Of a DNA stretch of 63,353 bases, positions 39,208 to 47,628 are shown piece after piece (the first letter of the stretch is position 1; each line of letters starts with the position of its first letter). The notes beneath the pieces were generated by a model. That model was given only the letters and a program-made list of their open reading frames with translations, ran no database searches and had not been told where the DNA came from. Position numbers and translations under genes: made by a program. Source of the DNA: an uncultured Pelagibacteraceae bacterium (GTDB taxonomy: Bacteria; Pseudomonadota; Alphaproteobacteria; Pelagibacterales; Pelagibacteraceae); the NCBI GenBank assembly GCA_902532225.1, contig CACAHI010000003.1:1-63353 (forward strand). The letters are read 5' to 3'.

Positions 39208-39650
39208 TGTTATATTTTGCTTACGGAAGTAATTTAAACCATATTCAAATGAAAGATAGATGCAGCAGAGCGAAATATATCAAAAAACATACTTTAAATG
39301 GTTATAAATTATGTTTTAGTCATAAAACAAATCATTCTGTTTATGGGCATGCAAACATTATAAAAAACAAAAAATCTGAAGTACATGGAGCCCTTTGGGA
39401 TATTACAAGAAATGATGAGAAAGAATTGGATGGATATGAAGGGGTTGATTATAATTATTATCAAAAGGAATATTTTACTTTAAAAGGTAAAAAGGTTTTA
39501 GTTTATGTTCAAAAAATATATTATTTGCAAAAACCAAATTCTACTTATTTACACACAATTATTCAGGGATACAAAGATTGCTCTTTAGATATGAAGAAAT
39601 TAAAAAAGACAATTTCTAATTATAAAATAAATTATATAGTTAATTGGTAG
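39207..39650 (+). CDS. Gamma-glutamylcyclotransferase-like protein
   Basis: MLYFAYGSNLNHIQMKDRC; HGALWDITRNDEKELDGYEG. Confidence 0.75.
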   Translation: MLYFAYGSNLNHIQMKDRCSRAKYIKKHTLNGYKLCFSHKTNHSVYGHANIIKNKKSEVHGALWDITRNDEKELDGYEGVDYNYYQKEYFTLKGKKVLVYVQKIYYLQKPNSTYLHTIIQGYKDCSLDMKKLKKTISNYKINYIVNW

Positions 39651-39707
39651 ACACTTACAAAGAGATAAATAAATCTTAAAAAATAAACCTAATTTTTTTT
39701 GAGCAAA

Positions 39708-39730
39708 CTTGTACTAAACTTGTATTTAAA
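39708..39730 (+). repeat. Imperfect direct repeat copy 1 upstream of autotransporter gene
   Basis: CTTGTACTAAACTTGTATTTAAA, 18/23 identical to copy at 39766. Confidence 0.45.
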
Positions 39731-39765
39731 GTGATAAAATAAAGCTCAAACCCATTTTGGGTAGT

Positions 39766-39788
39766 CTTACACTAAACTCGAACTTAAA
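39766..39788 (+). repeat. Imperfect direct repeat copy 2 upstream of autotransporter gene
   Basis: CTTACACTAAACTCGAACTTAAA, 58-bp offset from copy 1. Confidence 0.45.
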
Positions 39789-39806
39789 TAAATTTATAAA
39801 GCATTA

Positions 39807-41936
39807 ATGTTTATAAAAAATATTTTTAAAATTCATTATATTTTATTTTTTTTAGCTTTATTTCTTTCTAAGGCTATAGCGGAGCCAACCTTCGTACGAA
39901 GTAAATCAATAAATGCAGACAACGGAGAATTTGGATTAACATTTAATAATGATGGTACCAAAATGTATACTACACAACAGGATCAGAATGGTGGTGGCCT
40001 ACAAAGTGATAATGTTTACGAATATGTGTTAACTACTGCTTATGATATTTCAACAGCAACCTTAAACAATACTAAAACAGTACATGTATTAGCAACTCAT
40101 GGAGGTGGTGATAAACTTATACCAACCCAAGTAGTGTTTAATAACGATGGAACAAAAATGTTTATTGCTGACCATGCTTCTGATAATATAGATTACTGGT
40201 CACTAACCACTGCATTTGATGTTTCAACTGCTTCGCTTGATGGTAGATATGATGTTTCTAGTAAAGAAGTAAGATTAACTTCTGTTGCATTTAATAATGA
40301 TGGTACCAGAATGATTATTGCTGGTGTAGGAAATAATACTCAACATCACCTTAATGAATATTCACTAGATACAGCATTTGATCTTAGCTCAGGAGTTACA
40401 CATCTTAATACTGAAGACTTAAGTTCTTTGCACAGTTATATCAATGGAGTTACTTTTAATCACGATGGTACTAAAATGTATACCATTGATGTTGCAACCG
40501 ATGATATTTCTCAGTTTAAATTAACCACACCTTATGATGTTTCTACTTACTCCCTTGAAGGTACCTTTGATGTAGAATCTCATGATACAGGTGCAAGAGA
40601 AGTTGCGTTTAGCCATGATGGAAGTAAAATGTTTTTTATTGGAAATATTAATAATAAAGTTTTTGAATTTAACCTAAGCTGTAATTGGAGCATAATAGAC
40701 GGTGCTTGTGATGATCCAGCAGATACTAGTGATGAAGGTAAAGATATTTCAAGTTCAATTGAATCTCAAGCAGCAACAGCTAAACAAATTACTATTCAAG
40801 CAAGTACTCCAGTATTAAATCGTATGTATTGGTTAAGACGTCATAGAAATGAAGATAAATTAAGTAATCAAAATATTAAATTTAACTTTTCAAATTCAAT
40901 GATGGCATCGCTATCAAAAGTTATTCCAGTATCAAATAAAACGAATGAGGCTTTAGATAAAATATCTGATAATTGGTCATTTTGGAGTGAAGGTAGTGTT
41001 AGCGTTGGTAGAGTGGGCGACACATCTTCTTCATCATCAAAAAAAATTGATAGCAAAGGTATTACAATTGGAATGGATAAAAAAATTAGTGAAAACAAAA
41101 TGTATGGATATGCTCTTCGATTTGGTAATGATTATGTCGATGTAGGCACATCTGGAACATCTTTAGATACTGATTCATATAGTTTATCTCTTTATGGAAC
41201 TTTTCCTCATGATGATAAAAGATTCACTGAAGGTATTCTTGGAATAAGCACATTGAAGACTGATCATGTTAGAAAAGGTGATTTATATACTAGAACTGGG
41301 AAAAGAAATGGCGCACAAGTATTTGGATCAATTAATTATTTTACAACATATAAAAAAGATGAATTTAATATTGTTCCAAATATAAGAATTGATCTTAGCT
41401 ATACAGAACTATCCAAATACAGAGAAGAAGGAACTACTGCATTGGTGTATAAAAAACAAACAATTGAAACAGGAATGATTTCTACTGGTTTTACAATAAG
41501 CGATATTTTAGATTTTAATTCTTTTACGTTTAAACCAAATGGTGGTTTGGAACTTGGAATAGATTTTAGTCCATCTTCAGATGCTACTTATCGTTATCTT
41601 TCAGAAACTACAGAATATACGAAATCTATTGATCAAGATGCAATGAACGCAAGAGCAAATATTGGATTTGATTTAATAACTGAGAACGGTTTTTCTGTAA
41701 TGACCATCTATGAAAGAAATCAAAGTGACAATGCTCATAGTGACACTTTATATTTGGGATTTGGTTATATACCAACTGACGATATTCAATATGCTATGAG
41801 TTTAGATAATGACAAAGCATCTTTAACTTATAAGAGAGATTTAAATGGTTTTGATATCAGAATGAGTTCAAACTATAGTTTAATGAGTGAAATACCTGAC
41901 TATGGTGCAAACATAGAAGTTGTAAATACATTTTAG
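39807..41936 (+). CDS. Autotransporter-like outer-membrane protein with beta-propeller-type passenger repeats
   Basis: Five FNNDGTKMY...YxLTTAYDVSTASL repeats; C-terminal barrel WSFWSEGSVSVGRVG...GITIGMD...; terminal Phe. Confidence 0.7.
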   Translation: MFIKNIFKIHYILFFLALFLSKAIAEPTFVRSKSINADNGEFGLTFNNDGTKMYTTQQDQNGGGLQSDNVYEYVLTTAYDISTATLNNTKTVHVLATHGGGDKLIPTQVVFNNDGTKMFIADHASDNIDYWSLTTAFDVSTASLDGRYDVSSKEVRLTSVAFNNDGTRMIIAGVGNNTQHHLNEYSLDTAFDLSSGVTHLNTEDLSSLHSYINGVTFNHDGTKMYTIDVATDDISQFKLTTPYDVSTYSLEGTFDVESHDTGAREVAFSHDGSKMFFIGNINNKVFEFNLSCNWSIIDGACDDPADTSDEGKDISSSIESQAATAKQITIQASTPVLNRMYWLRRHRNEDKLSNQNIKFNFSNSMMASLSKVIPVSNKTNEALDKISDNWSFWSEGSVSVGRVGDTSSSSSKKIDSKGITIGMDKKISENKMYGYALRFGNDYVDVGTSGTSLDTDSYSLSLYGTFPHDDKRFTEGILGISTLKTDHVRKGDLYTRTGKRNGAQVFGSINYFTTYKKDEFNIVPNIRIDLSYTELSKYREEGTTALVYKKQTIETGMISTGFTISDILDFNSFTFKPNGGLELGIDFSPSSDATYRYLSETTEYTKSIDQDAMNARANIGFDLITENGFSVMTIYERNQSDNAHSDTLYLGFGYIPTDDIQYAMSLDNDKASLTYKRDLNGFDIRMSSNYSLMSEIPDYGANIEVVNTF

Positions 41937-41954
41937 TAAATTTAATTAAAATTC

Positions 41955-42003
41955 TATAGGATAATTTGCTCAAACAGGAGCAGGACAGGAGCATAGAGAG
42001 ATA
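41955..42003 (+). repeat. 49-bp direct repeat, copy A, upstream flank of HNH gene pair
   Basis: TATAGGATAATTTGCTCAAACAGGAGCAGGACAGGAGCATAGAGAGATA; 43/49 identical to copy B. Confidence 0.85.
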
Positions 42004-42010
42004 GTATAAT
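41982..42010 (+). promoter_or_regulatory. Candidate promoter of HNH genes with -35 inside repeat A (AGGACA-17-TATAAT)
   Basis: AGGACA 41982-41987, 17-nt spacer, TATAAT 42005-42010, ATG at 42025. Confidence 0.5.
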
Positions 42011-42024
42011 AGGATAGTATTTTT

Positions 42025-42726
42025 ATGGGTTATTGGAATAATATAAGAGCATCTGGCATAAATTTATATGAGCGATATTGCGTTAAATGCCAAACAAAAA
42101 AATCTATTTCACTTTTTCCAAAACATCAAAAGTATAAAAAATCAAATAAATGTTTTGAATGTCTTGATGAAGTAAAATGTAAAAGTTGTGGAGATATTAA
42201 GAAATATAAAGATTTTGAACCTAAATACAAAGGATCTCGTAAATCAAAGATTGAATGTTGGGAATGTTTTATAAGTAGAAAAAATTTAAGAAGAAGAAAA
42301 AGTTATGCTAAACAAAAAGCTGAAGGGACACTTATTCCAATAGATAGAGACAAAATGCAAATGCATAGTTTGTTATGGGCGAAAATTAGTTCTAAAAAAT
42401 CAAATTCCAATAATAAAAATAATGAAAGATCTTCAGTAGTAGAAATAACTAGTGAACAATTTAAAATTTGGTTCAAAAAAAATTATGATGAAACTTGTTA
42501 TTATTGTGGGATTTCTATTGAGCAATTCAGATCAAGTAAATTTGTTAAAAAAATAAGACCTCACATTAAAAATTTTGGAGTAGATAGAAAAGATACAAAA
42601 CAAGGCTATAAAGTCAGCAATATTGTTATTTGCTGTAATTTTTGCAATTCTGTTAAAGGATCCTTTTTTAATGATGAGGAATTTAGAAAAATAGGAAAAA
42701 AATATATTAGAAAACTTTATGACTAA
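42025..42726 (+). CDS. HNH endonuclease-like protein with N-terminal CxxC zinc-binding motifs
   Basis: CVKCQ, CFEC, CKSCG, CWEC, then CYYCG...GVDRKDTKQGYKVSNIVICCNFCNSVKG. Confidence 0.7.
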   Translation: MGYWNNIRASGINLYERYCVKCQTKKSISLFPKHQKYKKSNKCFECLDEVKCKSCGDIKKYKDFEPKYKGSRKSKIECWECFISRKNLRRRKSYAKQKAEGTLIPIDRDKMQMHSLLWAKISSKKSNSNNKNNERSSVVEITSEQFKIWFKKNYDETCYYCGISIEQFRSSKFVKKIRPHIKNFGVDRKDTKQGYKVSNIVICCNFCNSVKGSFFNDEEFRKIGKKYIRKLYD

Positions 42727-43369
42727 AAAAGTTGAGCGTCCGTATTTTCAACTAGGAAGACCTAGAAAGTACTCAAAAGAGGAGGCTAAGCAAAAATATG
42801 CTGAAAAAGCAAAAAAAAGATTATCTAACCTCTCTGATAAAGAAAAAGAGTTAATGTCTTTAAGAAGGAAAGAATATGCAAAAAAAAATAAAAAAAAAAT
42901 AAATCAAAATAGTAGAGCCAGACATCAGCGTAATATGCTTGATCCAGAATACAGAAAAAAAATAAGAGCTTTAAGAAAAAAAACAGAACAAAAAGCAAAA
43001 GAAAATAATCCTTTCGTAATGGTAGGTGAAAACCTCAAGGATAGTGCTAGAAATAGAAATATAGAAGCCCCACATAAACCACTTGAATATAGAAAATGGT
43101 ATGAAGAAAAAATAAAGGTTTGTTATTATTGTGGAAATAATAATGAGACAATTAAAAGTTATTTAAAAAAAATTGGAGAAAAAGTTGGTAATCAACAAAA
43201 TAGACTTCAAATAGAAAGAATAGACAGCTCCAAGGGTTACTTGCTTAATAATTTAACTTTAGCTTGTTCTATCTGCAACACACATAAATCAGATATAATT
43301 TCAGCTAAAGATTTTAAAGAAATTGCACAAAAATACATAATTCCAAAAATTAAAAGTGAATTGAGTTAA
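42719..43369 (+). CDS. HNH endonuclease-like protein with Lys/Arg-rich N-terminus
   Basis: CYYCG...RLQIERIDSSKGYLLNNLTLACSICNTHKS; start overlaps previous gene by 8 nt. Confidence 0.68.
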   Translation: MTKKVERPYFQLGRPRKYSKEEAKQKYAEKAKKRLSNLSDKEKELMSLRRKEYAKKNKKKINQNSRARHQRNMLDPEYRKKIRALRKKTEQKAKENNPFVMVGENLKDSARNRNIEAPHKPLEYRKWYEEKIKVCYYCGNNNETIKSYLKKIGEKVGNQQNRLQIERIDSSKGYLLNNLTLACSICNTHKSDIISAKDFKEIAQKYIIPKIKSELS

Positions 43370-43382
43370 TTTGAAAAATTTC

Positions 43383-43399
43383 TAATTCTATTAGAATTA
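43383..43399. repeat. Perfect inverted repeat TAATTCTA-T-TAGAATTA after the second HNH gene
   Basis: 8-bp arms with 1-nt spacer read directly. Confidence 0.6.
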
Positions 43400-43400
43400 T

Positions 43401-43449
43401 TATAGGATAATATGGGACAACAGGAGCAAGACAGGAGCATAGAGAGATA
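43401..43449 (+). repeat. 49-bp direct repeat, copy B, downstream flank of HNH gene pair
   Basis: TATAGGATAATATGGGACAACAGGAGCAAGACAGGAGCATAGAGAGATA. Confidence 0.85.
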
Positions 43450-43522
43450 AACTAAAAAAATTTTACTTATTGCTCTTGTTCAATTATAAATATTAGCATA
43501 AATACTCATGAAAATAACTCAT

Positions 43523-43608
43523 GCCCTCGTGGTGAAATTGGTAGACACAAAGGACTTAAAATCCTTGCCCTTTTGGGAGTGCCAGTTCGAGTCTGGCCGA
43601 GGGCACCA
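43523..43608 (+). tRNA. tRNA-Leu (TAA anticodon), CCA encoded
   Basis: GCCCTCG/CGAGGGC acceptor stem, long variable arm, loop CTTAAAA, GTTCGAGTC T-loop. Confidence 0.93.
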
Positions 43609-43613
43609 CATTA

Positions 43614-44366
43614 ATGAATAAAATTACAATAATCTCAGATACAAATAAAAAATCATTAAGAATAAAATCATTTATTTCTAAAAATATAAAAAAATATCAA
43701 TTCTTAAAATCAAATTTAATAATTGTTATTGGCGGAGATGGTTTTATGCTTAAAGTTTTAAAGAAAAATAAAAATTCAACAAAATCATTTTACGGGATTA
43801 ACTCTGGTAACTATGGTTTTTTAATGAACAAATTTTCACCTAAACATACTATAAAAAATTTTTCTAAGGCAAAAATGATCTCTATTTCACCGTTAGAAAT
43901 GATTGTAAAAAATAAAAAAGGACAAAATAAAAAATTTATCGCAATCAATGAGGTATCAATTTTGAGACAAAGTAGACAAGCTGCATCATTACTAATTAAA
44001 ACTGGTGCAAAAACTATTATTAAAAAATTAATTTCTGATGGAGTGTTGGTGTCAACACCAGCAGGAAGCACTGCCTATAACTTATCAGTCCATGGTCCTA
44101 TTTTAAGTTTGCATTCAAAAAAATTATCTATTTCTCCAATAAGTCCTTTTAGACCAAGAAGATGGAAGGGTAAAATTATAAGCGACAAATCAATTGTAAA
44201 AATAAGAAATTTAAATCCCCAAAAAAGACCAATTAGTGCAGTAGCTGATAATTTAGAATTTAGAAATGCAAAAAATATTTTAATAAAAACTGATAAAAAA
44301 ATTAAATTTAATTTATTATATGATTCAAACAGAAGTCTTCAAAAAAAATTAAAATTGAACAAATAA
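43614..44366 (+). CDS. nadK: NAD kinase
   Basis: LIIVIGGDGFMLKVLKK; GINSGNYGFLMN; STPAGSTAYNLSVHGPIL. Confidence 0.88.
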   Translation: MNKITIISDTNKKSLRIKSFISKNIKKYQFLKSNLIIVIGGDGFMLKVLKKNKNSTKSFYGINSGNYGFLMNKFSPKHTIKNFSKAKMISISPLEMIVKNKKGQNKKFIAINEVSILRQSRQAASLLIKTGAKTIIKKLISDGVLVSTPAGSTAYNLSVHGPILSLHSKKLSISPISPFRPRRWKGKIISDKSIVKIRNLNPQKRPISAVADNLEFRNAKNILIKTDKKIKFNLLYDSNRSLQKKLKLNK

Positions 44367-44383
44367 GAAAAGAAATTAGTTAG

Positions 44384-44459
44384 TGGTGCCCCCGCACGGA
44401 TTCGAACCGCGGACCTATTGATTACAAATCAATTGCTCTACCAACTGAGCTACAAGGGC
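44384..44459 (-). tRNA. tRNA-Thr (TGT anticodon), CCA encoded
   Basis: Reverse complement GCCCTTGTAGCTCAGTTGGTAGAGCAATTGATTTGTAATCAATAGGTC...GCGGGGGCACCA. Confidence 0.93.
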
Positions 44460-44491
44460 TTAGATCTTTTTTAATATGTATTTATAGATTA

Positions 44492-45235
44492 TCAAGATAT
44501 TTTTTTTTGTTTATTTATATGATGAAACGCAATTGACGCTGTATTTGATATATTTAAGCTTTCAACTTTATTATTAATATCAATTTTTACCAAATAATCT
44601 GAGTATTTTTCTGTGTTTTTTTTGATTCCATGTCCCTCAGATCCAAATAGCAAAACAATATTTCCTTCCCATTTTATATCTGTAAAATCTTTCTTACTTT
44701 TTGAGTCAAAACCATATATCCAAAAGTTTTTTTCTCTTAAATATTTTAATGCTGTATTTATATTCGATACTTGAAAAATATTTATATGTTCTAAACATCC
44801 ACTTGCAGACTTGTACATCAATTTACTTTCCTTTGGAAAATGTCTTTCTTTAACTACTATTCCATCTATTTTAAAGGAAGCTGCACTTCTTATTAATGAA
44901 CCAATATTTCTTGGATCTGTTACCTCATCTAAACATGCTAAAGTTAAATTTTTTCTATTTTTAATAAACTCTTTAAGCTCTATTTCTTCTATATGTTCAA
45001 TCTCTGCAACAAAACCTTGGTGCATAATTCCTTCATTTCTACTGTATTTGTCTAATTCTTTTTTGGTTTTAAAATAAACTTTTATATCTTTTAGCAAGTT
45101 TTTGTTTGGACTTTCTCGATGAATAGTTTTTTTACTTTCTTCGGTTAAAAAAATTCGTAAAACCTTTCTATTGTCATTTTTTAAGGCTTCTATAACAGGA
45201 TGCTTCCCAACAATGAAAAAAGATGATTTATTCAT
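44492..45235 (-). CDS. rlmB: TrmH/RlmB family RNA 2'-O-methyltransferase
   Basis: GKHPVIEALKNDNRKVLRIFLTEES; LDEVTDPRNIGSLIRSAASF; LLFGSEGHGI; ESLNISNTASIAFH. Confidence 0.88.
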   Translation of the reverse strand: MNKSSFFIVGKHPVIEALKNDNRKVLRIFLTEESKKTIHRESPNKNLLKDIKVYFKTKKELDKYSRNEGIMHQGFVAEIEHIEEIELKEFIKNRKNLTLACLDEVTDPRNIGSLIRSAASFKIDGIVVKERHFPKESKLMYKSASGCLEHINIFQVSNINTALKYLREKNFWIYGFDSKSKKDFTDIKWEGNIVLLFGSEGHGIKKNTEKYSDYLVKIDINNKVESLNISNTASIAFHHINKQKKIS

Positions 45236-45289
45236 AAATATTTATGTTTTTTATACGTTTTTTAAGCACTTTTCCCTTTATTTCTCGTA

Positions 45290-45317
45290 TTGCATTTATG
45301 CAATAAAAATATATAAA
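45290..45317 (+). promoter_or_regulatory. Promoter for tRNA-Tyr/tRNA-Gly/tuf unit (TTGCAT-16-TATAAA)
   Basis: TTGCAT 45290-45295; TATAAA 45312-45317. Confidence 0.55.
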
Positions 45318-45371
45318 ACCCATGTTGTTTGAAGCTTTATTCAGCAAGGGGACGCTTCCCCTACTTAGATG

Positions 45372-45457
<86 letters not shown>

Positions 45458-45500
45458 TTTTATAAAGTGTTTAAACAACTTGGAGTGTGAACTTGGTTAT

Positions 45501-45574
45501 GCGGGTGTAGTTCAATGGTAGAACGCTAGCCTTCCAAGCTGGATGTAAGGGTTCGATTCCCTTTACCCGCTCCA
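45501..45574 (+). tRNA. tRNA-Gly (TCC anticodon), CCA encoded
   Basis: GCGGGTGTAGTTCAATGGTAGAACGCTAGCCTTCCAAGCT...CCCGCTCCA. Confidence 0.93.
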
Positions 45575-45608
45575 AAAAATTAAAATTTAAAGCGAGGTAT
45601 AAAAAGTA

Positions 45609-46799
45609 ATGTCAAAGGAAAAATTTAATAGGACGAAACCACATTGTAATATTGGTACAATAGGACACGTCGACCATGGAAAAACAACACTGACAGCTGC
45701 TATAACAAAAGTTTTATCAGAGTCAGGTGGAGCAAACTTTGTAGCTTATGATCAAATTGATAAAGCTCCAGAGGAAAAAGAAAGAGGAATTACAATTTCA
45801 ACTGCTCACGTTGAATATGAAACTGAAAAAAGGCATTACGCCCATGTTGATTGCCCGGGCCATGCTGACTATGTAAAAAATATGATTACTGGTGCAGCAC
45901 AAATGGATGGAGCAATTCTAGTTGTAAACGCTGCTGACGGACCAATGCCTCAAACAAGAGAACATATTCTTCTTGCAAGGCAAGTAGGAGTTCCGGCAAT
46001 CGTAGTTTTTTTAAATAAAGTTGATCAAGTAAAAGATAAAGAATTGATAGAACTTGTTGAAGAGGAAATTAAAGAATTATTAACATCTTACAAATTTCCA
46101 GGAGACAAAACTCCAATTATTAAAGGATCAGCATTAGCTGCTGTTGAAGGTAAAGATGAGGAGATTGGCAAAAAAGCAATTACGGAATTAATGAAAGCTG
46201 TTGACGAACATATTCCACAACCAGATAGACCGAAAGATAAACCTTTCTTAATGCCAGTTGAAGATGTTTTTTCAATTTCTGGAAGAGGTACGGTTGTTAC
46301 AGGTAGAGTAGAACAAGGTGTTGTAAAAACTGGAGAAGAAATAGAAATCGTTGGTATTAGAGAAACAAAAAAATCAGTTTGTACTGGTGTAGAAATGTTT
46401 AGAAAAATTTTAGACACAGGTGAGGCAGGCGATAATATTGGTGCCTTATTAAGAGGTGTTGAAAGAACTGATGTCGAACGAGGACAAGTACTTGCAAAAC
46501 CTGGATCTGTTACACCACATACAGAGTTTGAAGCTCAAGCTTATGTGTTAAAAAAAGAAGAAGGTGGAAGACATACTCCTTTTTTTACTAAATATAGACC
46601 ACAGTTTTATTTTAGAACCACAGATGTTACTGGTGAAGTTGAATTACCTTCAGGCACAGAAATGGTAATGCCAGGTGATGATGCTAAGTTTAAAGTAAAA
46701 CTAATTACACCAATTGCAATGAGTGAAAAGTTAAATTTTGCTATTAGAGAAGGTGGAAGAACAGTAGGAGCTGGAGTAGTAACTAAGATAATAAAGTAA
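45609..46799 (+). CDS. tuf: Elongation factor Tu
   Basis: [46 protein letters not shown]. Confidence 0.97.
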   Translation: MSKEKFNRTKPHCNIGTIGHVDHGKTTLTAAITKVLSESGGANFVAYDQIDKAPEEKERGITISTAHVEYETEKRHYAHVDCPGHADYVKNMITGAAQMDGAILVVNAADGPMPQTREHILLARQVGVPAIVVFLNKVDQVKDKELIELVEEEIKELLTSYKFPGDKTPIIKGSALAAVEGKDEEIGKKAITELMKAVDEHIPQPDRPKDKPFLMPVEDVFSISGRGTVVTGRVEQGVVKTGEEIEIVGIRETKKSVCTGVEMFRKILDTGEAGDNIGALLRGVERTDVERGQVLAKPGSVTPHTEFEAQAYVLKKEEGGRHTPFFTKYRPQFYFRTTDVTGEVELPSGTEMVMPGDDAKFKVKLITPIAMSEKLNFAIREGGRTVGAGVVTKIIK

Positions 46800-46809
46800 G
46801 CTACCCCAT

Positions 46810-46885
46810 AGGAGTGTAGCTCAATTGGTAGAGCGCCGGTCTCCAAAACCGGAGGTTGGGGGTTCGATTCCCTCCGCTCCTGCCA
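46810..46885 (+). tRNA. tRNA-Trp (CCA anticodon), CCA encoded
   Basis: AGGAGTGTAGCTCAATTGGTAGAGCGCCGGTCTCCAAAACCGGAGG...CGCTCCTGCCA. Confidence 0.93.
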
Positions 46886-46909
46886 AATATTAAAAATGAA
46901 GAAAGTTAT

Positions 46910-47098
46910 ATGAACCCTTTAAAATTTATTCAGGAAGTTAAACAGGAAGCTTTTAAGGTTACTTGGCCTACAGGTAAAGAAACTATGCAAGGAACATTGA
47001 TGGTTGTTGCAATGGCTATAATTGCCTCTTTATTCTTTTTATTAGTTGATCAAATACTAAAATCACTCCTTCAAATAGTTTTGAACATAGGTTTATAA
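46910..47098 (+). CDS. secE: Preprotein translocase subunit SecE
   Basis: MNPLKFIQEVKQEAFKVTWPTGKETMQGTLMVV; ATG at 46910, since the ORF-track GTG start lies in tRNA-Trp. Confidence 0.92.
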   Translation: MNPLKFIQEVKQEAFKVTWPTGKETMQGTLMVVAMAIIASLFFLLVDQILKSLLQIVLNIGL

Positions 47099-47628
47099 TG
47101 AAAAATTGGTATATAGTTCAGTCTCATTCTAGCTTTGAAAATAAAGTAGCTCAATTAATTAAAGAAGAAGCTGAAAAAGCTAAAATATCAGAAAAAATAG
47201 AAGAAATAATAGTCCCAACGCATGATATCACTGAGGTAAAAAGAGGAAAAAGAGTCCAAAGAAAAAAAAAATATTTTCCAGGCTATGTTTTAATTAAGTC
47301 TGAAATGGATAATAATATATATCATATGATTAAAAATATTAAAAAAGTTAGTGGATTTCTAGGTTCAAGAGGGACACCAGTCCCAGTATCTGACAATGAG
47401 ATTGAAAAAATATTAGGACAAATTAAAGATGGAGTTGCTCAACCAAAATCAAGTGTAGACTATTCTATAGGAGAAAAAGTGCAAGTAATTGACGGACCTT
47501 TTGCATCTTTCAGTGGACTTGTAGAAGAAATAGATGACGATAAATCAAGATTAAAAGTTTCAGTTTCAATATTTGGTAGACCAACGCCTGTAGATTTAGA
47601 ATTTAATCAAGTAGAAAAGATGAGCTAA
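47098..47628 (+). CDS. nusG: Transcription termination/antitermination protein NusG
   Basis: [42 protein letters not shown]. Confidence 0.95.
   Translation: MKNWYIVQSHSSFENKVAQLIKEEAEKAKISEKIEEIIVPTHDITEVKRGKRVQRKKKYFPGYVLIKSEMDNNIYHMIKNIKKVSGFLGSRGTPVPVSDNEIEKILGQIKDGVAQPKSSVDYSIGEKVQVIDGPFASFSGLVEEIDDDKSRLKVSVSIFGRPTPVDLEFNQVEKMS

Noticed and set aside
41955-43449. CRISPR array
   Set aside because: Only two repeat copies 1.4 kb apart separated by protein-coding genes; no spacer periodicity or cas genes
43523-43608. Classic integrase-mediated insertion into the tRNA-Leu 3' end
   Set aside because: No integrase ORF and no duplicated tRNA 3' fragment seen in 39.6-43.5 kb; the repeats lie upstream of the tRNA and do not match it
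46856-46909. ORF-track secE start (GTG 46856) giving an 18-aa N-terminal extension
   Set aside because: It lies inside the tRNA-Trp gene; the ATG at 46910 gives a normal SecE N-terminus
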